A stretch of 64,000 nucleotides of DNA from an uncultured Alphaproteobacteria bacterium (GTDB taxonomy: Bacteria > Pseudomonadota > Alphaproteobacteria > HIMB59 > GCA-002718135). This document shows positions 42,113-51,979 of this stretch, in pieces (the first letter of the stretch is position 1; every line of letters begins with the position of its first letter). The position numbers were made by a program, and so were the translations under genes. Below the pieces are notes generated by a model. The model ran no database searches, was not told the origin of the DNA, and saw nothing but the letters and a program-made list of their open reading frames with translations. The stretch lies in NCBI GenBank assembly GCA_902597795.1, contig CACJZA010000006.1:1-64000 (forward strand), written 5' to 3'.

Positions 42113-43174
42113 AACTCTTAAGGTATTTTTTCCCATAATTTTTTCAATTTCAGTATTTTTATATCCTCTTTTTTCTAAACTTTCTTGAATTATCATGTGA
42201 TTTAAACAATCATTCCATTTATTTGGCAAACAATCAAGGCCGTCATAATCACTACCTACTCCGACATAATCAATTCCAATTTTATTAATTACATACTCAA
42301 TATGATCAACAAATACTTCTATACTTGGACATATGTCTGATAATTTTTTTTGAAGAAAATGTTGTTTTGCTATCCACTGGGAAGTTTTGTTAGAATATTT
42401 TCTTTCAATAGAATTTAGTTCATCAAGATATTTTTTTCTTTCTTTAGTTTCTCTCTCTTTAAAAGATTTATCAATAAAAAAAGGATACGGATTAAGACCA
42501 ATCAAACCTTTTACTTTTTTGATTGCTTCAATTTGATCATCTTTTAAATTACGAAAATGAGGACACAAATTATACACGCTAGAATGTGAGGCTATAAAAG
42601 GTTTGGTACTAATTGATGCAATATCCCAAAAACTTTTCTCTCCAATGTGCGAAACATCAATTAGCACATTATTATCTTGGCAAATAGAAATTACTTCTTT
42701 CCCAAATTTGTTTAAACCATGACTTTTAAGTTTTGAAGAATTGTATGTCTCATCATAATTTGATGAAACCCATTCCAAAGAATGATTCCAAGTTGGGCCA
42801 AAATAGAAAAGACCTCTTTCTATAAAATGATATAAATTATTAATATCATTTTCTAAACCCTCCCCACCTTCCATTGAAATTGGAAGCATTAACTTATTAT
42901 TATTAATCGCCTCATTTATGTCTGAGAGTTTTTTTGGAATGACAATTTCTTTGTGTGATGAAATTCTTTCAATCTCATCATACATTTTGTCAGCTCTTTT
43001 AAAAAAATTTGGTTCTTTATAATTACTTGAAACCCAAATAATTAAAATTTCTAAATCAATTTCAGATTTTAATAATCTTGGTATGTCCGTATGCCCATGC
43101 GATGTAAGTTTTGTAACATCTTCACCTTCAATAACTCTTTGCACAAGATCATTATGCAAGTCAGCTACAAACAT
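42092..43174 (-). CDS. Membrane dipeptidase (M19 renal dipeptidase family)
   Basis: 360 residues, near full length. Zinc ligands and landmarks: VADLHNDLVQ (His-x-Asp), ISMEGGEGLEN (bridging Glu), VLIDVSHIGEKSFWD (His), FIASHSSVYNLCPHFRNLKDD (His, Arg) and VGVGSDYDGLD near the end. It hydrolyses dipeptides, possibly including D-amino-acid ones. No signal peptide is evident, so it is probably cytoplasmic. It is followed by the cyclophilin gene on the same strand (4 bases apart). Confidence 0.93.
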   Translation of the reverse strand: MFVADLHNDLVQRVIEGEDVTKLTSHGHTDIPRLLKSEIDLEILIIWVSSNYKEPNFFKRADKMYDEIERISSHKEIVIPKKLSDINEAINNNKLMLPISMEGGEGLENDINNLYHFIERGLFYFGPTWNHSLEWVSSNYDETYNSSKLKSHGLNKFGKEVISICQDNNVLIDVSHIGEKSFWDIASISTKPFIASHSSVYNLCPHFRNLKDDQIEAIKKVKGLIGLNPYPFFIDKSFKERETKERKKYLDELNSIERKYSNKTSQWIAKQHFLQKKLSDICPSIEVFVDHIEYVINKIGIDYVGVGSDYDGLDCLPNKWNDCLNHMIIQESLEKRGYKNTEIEKIMGKNTLRVLEEIDN

Positions 43175-43178
43175 TTAA

Positions 43179-43745
43179 TTATTTAATAATCTCCATTTTA
43201 ATTATTTTATCTGGATCTGCAGGTGGTTCACCTCTTGTGATATTATCTACATATTCCATACCTTCGGTAACTTGAGCCCAAACAGTATATTGACCATCTA
43301 GAAAAGAGCAGTCATTAAAACAAATAAAAAATTGACTGTTAGCACTATTTGGGTTTTGTGCTCTTGCCATTGACACGGCTCCTCTTCCATGGTTTTCTGA
43401 TGAAAATTCAGCCTCTATATCAGGAAGTTTTGATCCACCTGTACCAGCCCTTGATAAGTTAAAACTATTATTACTTGAATTCCCAAATTCTACATCTCCT
43501 GTCTGAGCCATAAACCCATCTATAACTCTATGAAAAACAACCCCATCATACTGTCCTTCTTCTATAAGTTGCTTGATTTGTTTTACATGTTTTGGTGCTA
43601 CGTCTGGTTTTGTCTCAATTACAACAATACCATCTTTAAGTGTCATATGGATAATATCTTTTTTTTCATCAGCCATTAAAATCTCCCCTTTTAAAAATAT
43701 TGAGAAAATGAAGATGAAAATAAATAGTTTTTTAAATTTAATCAT
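43179..43745 (-). CDS. Periplasmic cyclophilin-type peptidyl-prolyl isomerase
   Basis: About 188 residues from the ATG at 43745, the start that gives a good signal peptide (FKKLFIFIFIFSIFLKG); an upstream GTG at 43766 is less likely. The cyclophilin core shows VFHRVIDGFMAQTGD, GRGAVSMARA, NSANSQFFICFND (Gln-x-Phe active-site loop) and LDGQYTVWAQVTEGM. It assists folding of proteins by Pro isomerisation. The second Met at about residue 24 (MADEKKD) would give a cytoplasmic form, so localisation is inferred. Confidence 0.9.
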   Translation of the reverse strand: MIKFKKLFIFIFIFSIFLKGEILMADEKKDIIHMTLKDGIVVIETKPDVAPKHVKQIKQLIEEGQYDGVVFHRVIDGFMAQTGDVEFGNSSNNSFNLSRAGTGGSKLPDIEAEFSSENHGRGAVSMARAQNPNSANSQFFICFNDCSFLDGQYTVWAQVTEGMEYVDNITRGEPPADPDKIIKMEIIK

Positions 43746-43789
43746 ATTTGTTTTCTTTACCTTCACCCAAATTGTTTTATATATATGTA

Positions 43790-44254
43790 ATGCACATCTT
43801 TGAAGAAAATATCAAGAAATTAGATTTAAATATTCCTGATATGCCTACACCACTTGCAAATTACGTACCTTATAGACTTTCAGATAGTACTGTTTATGTA
43901 TCAGGTCAAGGACCAGTAATAGATGGTAAAATTTTGTATAGTGGAAAAGTTGGTGAAGATATTTCTGAGGAAGAAGGAATTAAAGCTGCTGAAATTTGCT
44001 GCATTAATATTATCGCTGCTTTAAAAACATCAATAAATGGAGATTGGGACAGATTAGATACCTTTTTGAAACTTGGGGGTTTTGTTAATTGTAATGATAA
44101 CTTTACTGATCAACCTAAAATTATAAATGGAGCATCAGATTTATTAGTTAGTATTTTTGGTGACAAAGGAAGACATGCACGGTTCGCAGTTGGATCAAAT
44201 GCTCTTCCTCTCAATATTTCTGTTGAAATAGACGCAATAATTAAAATTAAATAG
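43790..44254 (+). CDS. RidA (YjgF/YER057c)-family enamine/imine deaminase-like protein
   Basis: 154 residues from the ATG at 43790, the first start that leaves a normal N-terminus (IFEENIKKLDL). The larger RidA subfamily pattern is seen: PLANYVPYRLSDSTVYVSGQGP, GKVGEDISEEEG, GGFVNCNDNFTDQP and GDKGRHARFAVGSNALPLNISVEIDA with a conserved Arg near the end. RidA proteins hydrolyse reactive enamines from PLP-enzyme reactions. It is divergent from the cyclophilin gene with 44 bases between. Confidence 0.9.
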   Translation: MHIFEENIKKLDLNIPDMPTPLANYVPYRLSDSTVYVSGQGPVIDGKILYSGKVGEDISEEEGIKAAEICCINIIAALKTSINGDWDRLDTFLKLGGFVNCNDNFTDQPKIINGASDLLVSIFGDKGRHARFAVGSNALPLNISVEIDAIIKIK

Positions 44255-44264
44255 CATACTCAAA

Positions 44265-45398
44265 ATGAGTGAACATTTTTTTTGCTCTTCGCTCAGTAAC
44301 ATTAAAAGTTCTGAATGGAATGAATGTGTTGGAAATGATCATCCATTCTTACAATATGAATTTCTTCATGCTTTAGAAAAAAGTAATAGTGCAAATACCA
44401 AAACAGGTTGGCAATCATATCATTATATTGAAAAAGAAAATGATAAAATTATCTCATTATGTCCTCTTTACATAAAAAACCATTCTTTCGGAGAATATAT
44501 TTTTGATCATTCTTGGGCTGATGCCTATCATCGATATGGAATAAATTATTATCCAAAACTTCAATCTGCAATACCATTTACACCAGTAACTGGTGATAGA
44601 ATTGTTTTAAACAAATCAGTAAAAGATAAAAAGGGAAAGAAAGTTCAGGTAATTAATAATATTATACAAGAGGCAAAAAAAATAAATGTTTCTTCTCTAC
44701 ATTTTAATTTTATCAATGATGCATCAAATTGGAATGGTATTGATAATATTATGGTTAGATCAGGAATACAATTTCATTGGAACAATAATGAATACAAAAA
44801 TTTTAATGAATTCTTAAATGACTTATCCTCAAGAAAAAGAAAAATTATTAGGCGAGAAAGACAGTGTATTGAAAATAATAATTTAACTGTAAAATTACTT
44901 AATGGAGATGATATTAAAGAAGAGCATATAAATTTTTTTTATGATTGTTATTTGGATACTACAGGAAGAAAATGGGGTTCTACTTATTTAACTAAAGAAT
45001 TTTTCTTCGAAATATTACAGAATTTTAAAAATAAAATATTGCTTATAATGGCTTATCAAGAAGATAAAATGGTTGCTTCTGCAATTAATTTTCTAAGTAA
45101 AACTCATTTGTATGGACGATTATGGGGATCAAAATATGAAGTGCCATTTTTACATTTTGAACTCTGTTATTATCAAGCAATTGAATACGCAATTCAAAAT
45201 AAGATTCAAATTGTAGAAGCAGGCGCTCAAGGTGAGCATAAATTACAAAGAGGTTATGCGCCTACAAAAACATGGAGTGCTCACTGGATTAAAGATCAAG
45301 AATTTAGCAAAGCTATTCAAAATTTTCTTGATAACGAAAGTCAACTCATTGACAATCAAAAAGAAAAATTAGAAGATTATCTTCCTTTCAAAAATTAG
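44265..45398 (+). CDS. DUF482 / FemAB-like GNAT acyltransferase
   Basis: 377 residues of the DUF482 group of peptidogalycan-like N-acetyltransferases (COG3146 type). Seen: PFLQYEFLHALEKSNS, SFGEYIFDHSWADAYHRYG, FTPVTGDRI, LSSRKRKIIRRERQ (the acyl-CoA site region) and LHFELCYYQAIEYAIQN with GAQGEHKLQRGYAP. Family members lie next to RidA and clp genes in alphaproteobacteria, as here. The substrate is unknown. It ends overlapping the convergent clpA stop by 4 bases. Confidence 0.9.
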   Translation: MSEHFFCSSLSNIKSSEWNECVGNDHPFLQYEFLHALEKSNSANTKTGWQSYHYIEKENDKIISLCPLYIKNHSFGEYIFDHSWADAYHRYGINYYPKLQSAIPFTPVTGDRIVLNKSVKDKKGKKVQVINNIIQEAKKINVSSLHFNFINDASNWNGIDNIMVRSGIQFHWNNNEYKNFNEFLNDLSSRKRKIIRRERQCIENNNLTVKLLNGDDIKEEHINFFYDCYLDTTGRKWGSTYLTKEFFFEILQNFKNKILLIMAYQEDKMVASAINFLSKTHLYGRLWGSKYEVPFLHFELCYYQAIEYAIQNKIQIVEAGAQGEHKLQRGYAPTKTWSAHWIKDQEFSKAIQNFLDNESQLIDNQKEKLEDYLPFKN

Positions 45399-47668
45399 GC
45401 TAATTCTTTTTTTACTTCTTGTTTATTAGAAAATTCAAAGTTAATTTTTTTATCTTTATATGTAATTTCAACATGTCCACCTTTAGCTAGTTTACCAAAG
45501 ATAAGTTCTTCAGCCATCGGTTTTTTAACTTTTTCTTGTATAACTCTGCCTAATTCTCTAGCACCGTATACTTCATCATAACCCTCTTCAGCTAAAAATT
45601 CTTTTGCTTCTTTATTAATTGATAATGAAACTCCTTTATCTTCGAGTTGTGCTTCAATTTCTATAATAAATTTATCTACTATCGAAAGTACAATATTTTT
45701 AGATAAATGATTAAAATGAATAATTGAGTCGATACGATTTCTAAATTCTGGTGAAAAAATTCTATTTATTGCATCACTACTATCATCGTTAGATCTTTTT
45801 GCATTAAAACCAATTTTGTTTTTAGATACATCAATTGCACCGGCATTAGTTGTCATAATTAATATAACGTTTCTGAAATCTATCGTCTTACCATTGTGAT
45901 CGGTTAGTTTTCCATAATCCATTACTTGTAAAAGAATGTTGAATAAATCATAGTGGGCTTTTTCAATTTCATCCAAAAGCAATACACAATGAGGATTTTG
46001 ATCGACTCCATCAGTTAATAATCCACCTTGGTCGAAACCTACGTAACCAGGAGGGGCTCCAATAAGTCTGCTCACTGTATGACGCTCCATATATTCTGAC
46101 ATATCAAATCTAAGAAGTTTAATACCAAGTGTATTACTTAATTGTTTAGCTACCTCAGTCTTCCCTACTCCTGTAGGCCCAGAAAATAGATATGAGCCAA
46201 TTGGTTTTCCATCTTCTCTTAGTCCTGCTCTTGCCAACTTAATGGAAGATGATAATTCTTCGATGGCCTTGTCTTGACCAAAGACGAAATTTTTCAAATC
46301 TCTCTCTAAATTTTTTAAACTGTTCTTATCACTTTGATTAACAGATTTTGTTGGAATTCTAGCCATTAAAGCAACTACTGCTTCAATATCTTTGGAAAGA
46401 ATAATTTTTTTTCTCTTTTCTTCTGGTAATAAATATTGAGAAGCTCCTGCTTCATCGATAACATCAATAGCTTTATCTGGAAGCTTTCTATCACCGATAT
46501 ATTTATTCGATAACTCAACTGCACTAATAATTGCTTCTGGTGAATATTTAATATTATGATGTTCTTCATAGTACGTTTTTAAGCCCTCAAGAATTTTTAC
46601 AGTCTCATCTTTTGATGGTTCCTTGACATCAATTTTTTGGAATCTTCTTACTAAAGCTCTGTCTTTCTCAAAATAATTTTTAAATTCCTTATATGTTGTT
46701 GATCCAATACATTTAAGAGTACCATTTCCTAGAGACGGTTTTAATAAATTACTTGCATCCATTGAGCCTCCACTCGTTGCTCCTGCCCCTATAACTGTAT
46801 GTATTTCATCGATAAATAAAACGGCTTTATCTTTCTTTTGTAATTCTTTAAGAACAGCTTTTAATCTTTCTTCAAAATCACCTCTGTATCTTGTACCTGC
46901 TAGTAATGCGCCCATATCTAAAGAATAAATTACAGCGTCTTCCATAATTTTAGGTACTTTTTTTTCTGTAATTCTTTTTGCTAAACCTTCAGCAATTGCT
47001 GTTTTTCCAACACCAGGGTCTCCGACAAATAAAGGATTATTTTTTTGTCTTCTGCATAAAATTTGAATTGTTCTATCTAATTCTTTGCTTCTACCAATGA
47101 GCTTATCAATTTTACCATCTTTTGATTTTTCATTAAGATTTATACAAAATTGACCTAAAGCACTTTTCGGTTTTTGTTGTGTATTATTATCATTTGTTTG
47201 ACTATCTACAAATTCTTCATTTTCAAAACTTTCGTTAGCTTTTGAAATACCATGTGAAATATATTGAACCGCATCTAATCTACTCATATTTTGTTGATGA
47301 AGAAAATATACAGCATGACTTTCTTTCTCAGAAAATAAAGCTACAATCATGTTAGCTCCTGTAACACTCTCTCTTCCACTCGATTGCACGTGTATAGCAG
47401 CTCTTTGTAAAACTCTTTGAAAACCATTTGTTAATTTTGGCTCGCCTGTAAAATTTTCTTTAAGATTTTCTAAATCATTAATGATAAATTTTTCAACATT
47501 TTCTTTTAAATTTGAAATATCAACTGCACATGCTTTAAGTACACTTATCGCATCTTGATCTTCTAAAAGAGAATATAAAAGATGCTCTAGAGTGACATAC
47601 TCATGCTTATAGTTAGTTGCTAATTGATATGCTTCTCTTAGTGTTTTTTCTAGATTTTGTGACAGCAT
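45395..47668 (-). CDS. clpA: ATP-dependent Clp protease ATPase subunit ClpA
   Basis: 757 residues from the ATG at 47668, which overlaps the clpS stop; the frame extends to an ATG at 47689 inside clpS but [10 protein letters not shown] is the family start. Domains: the N-terminal Clp repeat domain (about 1-150), AAA-1 with GDPGVGKTA and DEIH, and AAA-2 with GPTGVGKTE and LLDEIEKAH, with a C-terminal ClpP-binding loop of the IGF type in NKIGFNAKRS. ClpA unfolds N-degron substrates delivered by ClpS and feeds ClpP. No clpP is in the window. Confidence 0.97.
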   Translation of the reverse strand: MLSQNLEKTLREAYQLATNYKHEYVTLEHLLYSLLEDQDAISVLKACAVDISNLKENVEKFIINDLENLKENFTGEPKLTNGFQRVLQRAAIHVQSSGRESVTGANMIVALFSEKESHAVYFLHQQNMSRLDAVQYISHGISKANESFENEEFVDSQTNDNNTQQKPKSALGQFCINLNEKSKDGKIDKLIGRSKELDRTIQILCRRQKNNPLFVGDPGVGKTAIAEGLAKRITEKKVPKIMEDAVIYSLDMGALLAGTRYRGDFEERLKAVLKELQKKDKAVLFIDEIHTVIGAGATSGGSMDASNLLKPSLGNGTLKCIGSTTYKEFKNYFEKDRALVRRFQKIDVKEPSKDETVKILEGLKTYYEEHHNIKYSPEAIISAVELSNKYIGDRKLPDKAIDVIDEAGASQYLLPEEKRKKIILSKDIEAVVALMARIPTKSVNQSDKNSLKNLERDLKNFVFGQDKAIEELSSSIKLARAGLREDGKPIGSYLFSGPTGVGKTEVAKQLSNTLGIKLLRFDMSEYMERHTVSRLIGAPPGYVGFDQGGLLTDGVDQNPHCVLLLDEIEKAHYDLFNILLQVMDYGKLTDHNGKTIDFRNVILIMTTNAGAIDVSKNKIGFNAKRSNDDSSDAINRIFSPEFRNRIDSIIHFNHLSKNIVLSIVDKFIIEIEAQLEDKGVSLSINKEAKEFLAEEGYDEVYGARELGRVIQEKVKKPMAEELIFGKLAKGGHVEITYKDKKINFEFSNKQEVKKELA

Positions 47669-48000
47669 TAACTTTTTTCCATTGTACATTGTAAAGGATG
47701 TTCATTTTTTTTTGCCATATCCATTACCGATTTACATTTAGACTCCGCTACCTCATACGTAAATGTTCCACACACTCCAATACCATTTTTATGAACATGT
47801 AGCATAATTTGCGTTGCCTCTTCTTGTTTTTTATTAAATATTTTTTCTAAAACCATTACAACAAATTCCATTGGAGTATAATCATCATTTAATAATAGGA
47901 CATTATACATAGAAGGTTTTTTTGTTTTTGGTTTAGTATCTAATAACAGACCCTTTTGAAAATCGTCATTATTATTGTTATTTTGATCTTCATTTGCCAT
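47668..48000 (-). CDS. clpS: ClpS adaptor
   Basis: 110 residues. An Asn/Gln-rich N-terminal tail ([10 protein letters not shown]) that would be flexible is followed by the ClpS core: [20 protein letters not shown] (the ND motif that binds N-degron substrates), THVHKNG-type LHVHKNGIG, and GTFTYEVAE. It delivers substrates with destabilising N-terminal residues to ClpA. The gene ends overlapping clpA. Confidence 0.96.
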   Translation of the reverse strand: MANEDQNNNNNDDFQKGLLLDTKPKTKKPSMYNVLLLNDDYTPMEFVVMVLEKIFNKKQEEATQIMLHVHKNGIGVCGTFTYEVAESKCKSVMDMAKKNEHPLQCTMEKS

Positions 48001-48083
48001 ATTTATTAAATAATATGTTTTGAAATATTTTAAAGTATTTTTATGTTTGAAAGCATCGAAAATCTTATGTTAATCAAAGAAAA

Positions 48084-49187
48084 ATGAAAAAAAATTTATT
48101 ATTAATCATAATTTTAAATAGTTTTTTCATAATAAGTTTTTCATCAAATATATTTGCCAAAAAAGCAGCTATAGTAATCGATTTTGATACCGAAGAAGTT
48201 TTATTTGAAGTCAATGCTGATACCAGAAATTATCCAGCATCCCTTACAAAAATAATGACTTTATACATTGTATTTGATTATATCAAAAAAGGAAAGCTAA
48301 GCTACGATAGTCAATTGAGTGTATCAAGCGTTGCTGCATCAAGATCACCAAGCAAGTTATATTTAGAAGAAGGTTCAAGTATTAAAGTAAGAGATGCTGT
48401 TAATGCACTTATAATTAAATCGGCAAATGATGTAGCTACTGTGGTAGCAGAAAACATAGCAGGAAATGAAAAAGAATTTGCAAAACTTATGACTCAATAT
48501 GCAAAAAATCTTGGTATGAGCGATACAACATTTAAGAATGCATCTGGTCTTCCTAATAGAGCTCAATTAACAACTGCAAGAGATATTTCAAAACTATGTC
48601 ATAAGCTTATTACAAATTTTCCAAATGAATATAAATTGTTCAGTAATACAAAGTTTTCTTACAAAGGTAAAACTTACAAAACTCATAATAAATTAATGCT
48701 CAGTTATGAGGGGGCAGATGGAATTAAAACGGGGTATATAAAGGCATCTGGTTTTCAATTAGCTTTTTCCGCTGTAAAGGACAATAAAAGACTCATCGGT
48801 ATAATTTTTGGAGGCGATACTGGGAGCCAAAGAGATAAATCTCTTAAAATTATAATGGATAAAGAATTTGCTGAATTAAATATAAAAATAAATGATAATA
48901 AAAAAGAAATTGTTAAAAAGGAAGTAGAAGTAAAAGAGGTTAAAAAAAATAATTATTCAATTGTTGTTGGAACATTTAAATATAGAAATAATGCTGAAAA
49001 ACAAATTAAATTAATTAAAAGTAAATATCCAGTTTCTACAAAAGATAAAATTTCAAATGTAGTTCTCGTAAAAGTTAGCGGCAAACAACTTTATGAATCT
49101 AGATTTGAAAATTTTTCTAAAAAAGAAGCATATACAGCTTGTAAAAGACTAAAAAAATATAACCGTGATTGTTTTGTTAGATTGTAA
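48084..49187 (+). CDS. D-alanyl-D-alanine carboxypeptidase with SPOR domain
   Basis: 367 residues with a signal peptide (LLLIIILNSFFIISFSSNIFA). The penicillin-binding active site is complete: Ser53-Leu-Thr-Lys56, Ser114-Ala-Asn116 and Lys216-Thr-Gly. It is an S11 peptidase that trims D-Ala from peptidoglycan stem peptides. After a Lys/Glu-rich linker, the last about 75 residues form a SPOR domain (YSIVVGTFKYRNNAEKQI and FENFSKKEAYTACKRLKK) that binds denuded septal peptidoglycan. It is divergent from clpS, as in other alphaproteobacteria, and convergent with the next gene with an 11-base overlap. Confidence 0.95.
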   Translation: MKKNLLLIIILNSFFIISFSSNIFAKKAAIVIDFDTEEVLFEVNADTRNYPASLTKIMTLYIVFDYIKKGKLSYDSQLSVSSVAASRSPSKLYLEEGSSIKVRDAVNALIIKSANDVATVVAENIAGNEKEFAKLMTQYAKNLGMSDTTFKNASGLPNRAQLTTARDISKLCHKLITNFPNEYKLFSNTKFSYKGKTYKTHNKLMLSYEGADGIKTGYIKASGFQLAFSAVKDNKRLIGIIFGGDTGSQRDKSLKIIMDKEFAELNIKINDNKKEIVKKEVEVKEVKKNNYSIVVGTFKYRNNAEKQIKLIKSKYPVSTKDKISNVVLVKVSGKQLYESRFENFSKKEAYTACKRLKKYNRDCFVRL

Positions 49188-50583
49188 ATTTATAATTTAC
49201 GCCACTTAAAGATAATTGATTTTCGATAATTTCTATTAGAGATTTAAGACCTTCTTGAGAGGTTGACTCTGCTCTACATGTCAATTGGTTTTGAGTGTTA
49301 CTAGCTCTCATTAGAAACCATCCATTATTATTTTCAACTCTTATGCCATCAATGTCAATTATTTTACCATCTGTATTTTTTATTCTATCTTTAATTTCGT
49401 CAATAATCAAAAATTTTTTTGTTTCATCAACATCAAATCTTGTTTCTGGTGTTGAAAATGTTTTTGGATAAACATTAATTAATTCATTTAATGATTTTTC
49501 CTGGCTACATAATATTCTTAATAAACGCAATGCAACGTACATAGCATCATCATAACCATAAAAATCATCAGCGTAGCAAACATGCCCACTCATTTCTCCA
49601 GATAATGGAGAGTTCAATTCTTTCATTTTTTCCTTTATGGGTGAGTGACCGGTTTTAGACATTATAGGATCACAGTTCAGTTTTTTTGCTTCATCAAAAA
49701 ATACTTTACTACATTTAACATCCATAATTATTTTTGGATTATCATATAAATTTGCAATTTCCGTGCATAGTAATAACATATATTGATCTGCCCAAACTAA
49801 ATTTCCTAAATTATCTACAACACCTAAACGATCTCCATCTCCATCAAAAGCAAGACCTATGTCGCATTGGTTGTCTTTAACTGCTTTTATTAATTGCTCC
49901 ATATTCTCTGGAACCGTAGGATCTGGATGATGGTTTGGAAAATTTCCATCAACTTCTTCATTAATTAAAATATTATCAGAGTTATTTAAGTTAATTGTAA
50001 TCTCCTTAATCACTGCTCCCATTGCACCATTTCCAATATCCCAAGCAATTTTTATTTTTTTATTGAGGTTAATATTTTGTAATAATCTATTGATGTATTC
50101 CTTTTTAACATCTTTATTAATAATCTCTCCTTCTTTTAATTTTAAATTATTTTGATCAATTAATTTTTGAAGGCTTTGGATGTCTTCAGCATAAAAAGAA
50201 TGCTTATTTAAGACCATTTTAAAGCCATTATATTCTGAAGGATTGTGAGACCCTGTAACCATTATAACAGCATCCGCTTTGAGATGATAATGAGCAAAAT
50301 AAGTCATAGGGGTTGGCCCCATACCAATATTAATAACTTTTGCTCCAGAGTCTTTTAATCCTTCACAAAGAGCTTGGTGTAAATCTGGTGATGTTAATCT
50401 TCCATCATAGCCAGTAGCTATTACATTAGATTTTAATCTATTACTTACAGTGTATCCAAACGTTCTACCAATTGTATAGGCTGTATTTTGATTAATATTA
50501 TTTCCAACTACTCCTCTGATGTCGTACTCTCTTAAGACCTCTTTATCAAAACTTTCAATTTTCAATTTATTTTCCAGTGCCAT
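49177..50583 (-). CDS. Phosphomannomutase/phosphoglucomutase
   Basis: 468 residues, full alpha-D-phosphohexomutase length. Four landmarks: start with LREYDIRGVVG, phosphoserine loop VTGSHNPSEYNG with Ser112, metal site AFDGDGDRLG, and the sugar loop GEMSGHVCY. The C-terminal phosphate loop is MRASNTQNQL. It interconverts hexose 6-phosphate and 1-phosphate for cell-wall or exopolysaccharide precursors. It overlaps the UDP-glucose dehydrogenase gene by 17 bases, consistent with a nucleotide-sugar pathway. Confidence 0.94.
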   Translation of the reverse strand: MALENKLKIESFDKEVLREYDIRGVVGNNINQNTAYTIGRTFGYTVSNRLKSNVIATGYDGRLTSPDLHQALCEGLKDSGAKVINIGMGPTPMTYFAHYHLKADAVIMVTGSHNPSEYNGFKMVLNKHSFYAEDIQSLQKLIDQNNLKLKEGEIINKDVKKEYINRLLQNINLNKKIKIAWDIGNGAMGAVIKEITINLNNSDNILINEEVDGNFPNHHPDPTVPENMEQLIKAVKDNQCDIGLAFDGDGDRLGVVDNLGNLVWADQYMLLLCTEIANLYDNPKIIMDVKCSKVFFDEAKKLNCDPIMSKTGHSPIKEKMKELNSPLSGEMSGHVCYADDFYGYDDAMYVALRLLRILCSQEKSLNELINVYPKTFSTPETRFDVDETKKFLIIDEIKDRIKNTDGKIIDIDGIRVENNNGWFLMRASNTQNQLTCRAESTSQEGLKSLIEIIENQLSLSGVNYKFTI

Positions 50584-51862
50584 AGTAATTAAATCCCAAA
50601 TCTTTTAAATCTTCTGGAATATATATATTTCTAAGATCAAAAATTATTTTTTCTTTTAAGATTTTTGATATTTTTTTGAAATTTAATGCCCTAAATTCAT
50701 TCCATTCTGTTCCAATAATAATTGCTGATGCTCCTTCGCAAGCTTCATAAGCAGAATTGAAAAAAATAAGATTTGAATTTTCTTTTTTGGCATTATTCAT
50801 TGCTTCAGGATCATAACATTGAACATTATATCCTTTTTCAAATAAATTAGATGCAATTTTCATGGAAGTAGAATCCCTAACATCATCAGTATTGGGCTTG
50901 AAACTTAAACCTAGAAAACAAATAGTAGATTTATTCTCAATATTTGAAACTATTTTATTTGATATTTTTAATATACGATCTTGGTTAGATTTATTAACAG
51001 CATTAATAATTGATAAATCAATATTTTTGTTTTTGGCAGTTGAGGTAAATGCCTTAACATCTTTTGGAAAACATGAACCACCAAATCCTGGTCCAGCATT
51101 CAAAAATTTAGATCCAATTCTTTTATCTATACCCATTGCGTATGCAACTTGCTGAACATCAGCGCCAACAACTTCGCATAAATCAGCAATCTCATTAATG
51201 AAGGCTATTTTTGTTGCTAGAAAACTATTTGAAGCATATTTAATTATCTCTGAAGTCTCAATAGATGTAGCTACAATTGGAGTTTCTTTTAGGAACAATG
51301 GCCTATATAATTCCTTCATAATATCTTCAGATTTTTTATTTTCTGTTCCTATAACTATTCTATCTGGCCTGATAAAATCATTGATTGCAGATCCTTCTCG
51401 AAGAAATTCTGGGTTAGATACAACATCAAAAAGTTTTTGATCAATTTTATTTAATATAATTTTTTTTACTTCTCTTGTGGTTCCAACTGGAACAGTAGAT
51501 TTTGTTACAACTAAACAATACTTTTTTATATTATCAGCAATTTCTTCAGCAACTTGCCAAACAAAACTTAAATCAGCCTCATCCTCTAATCTTCTTGTTG
51601 GAGTTCCTACAGTAATAAAAATTATATCTGTATTATCTAAGTTATTTTTAATATTTGTTTCAAAAGATATTAATTTTGTTTTATTTATATGCTTGTCTAA
51701 AAGCTCGTCCATACCTGGTTCAAAAAAAGGGCACTTTCCTGATTTGAGCATTTCAAGGCGTTTAATATCTTTGTCTACACATGTTACAGAATAACCAAAT
51801 TCAGCAAAGCACGTTCCTGTTACTAACCCAACATAACCGGTACCAACTATAGTAAGATTCAT
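50567..51862 (-). CDS. ugd: UDP-glucose 6-dehydrogenase
   Basis: 431 residues. The NAD site is LTIVGTGYVGLVTGTCFAE. Landmarks: ADLSFVWQVAEEI, VTKSTVPVGTT, SNPEFLREGSAI, the active-site Cys in GPGFGGSCFPKD, and SFKPNTDDVRDS. It oxidises UDP-glucose to UDP-glucuronate with two NAD. The 17-base overlap with the mutase gene suggests joint synthesis of sugar nucleotides for surface glycans. Confidence 0.95.
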   Translation of the reverse strand: MNLTIVGTGYVGLVTGTCFAEFGYSVTCVDKDIKRLEMLKSGKCPFFEPGMDELLDKHINKTKLISFETNIKNNLDNTDIIFITVGTPTRRLEDEADLSFVWQVAEEIADNIKKYCLVVTKSTVPVGTTREVKKIILNKIDQKLFDVVSNPEFLREGSAINDFIRPDRIVIGTENKKSEDIMKELYRPLFLKETPIVATSIETSEIIKYASNSFLATKIAFINEIADLCEVVGADVQQVAYAMGIDKRIGSKFLNAGPGFGGSCFPKDVKAFTSTAKNKNIDLSIINAVNKSNQDRILKISNKIVSNIENKSTICFLGLSFKPNTDDVRDSTSMKIASNLFEKGYNVQCYDPEAMNNAKKENSNLIFFNSAYEACEGASAIIIGTEWNEFRALNFKKISKILKEKIIFDLRNIYIPEDLKDLGFNYYGTGK

Positions 51863-51979
51863 TTTTTTAAGATTTTTCTTTTATTTTGCTAAATAAACTA
51901 AATATTGCTTATTTGTTATAAAATAAAATTGAGAAAATTACTGGAAAAATATTAATTTTTTATTAATTATATTCTGAAA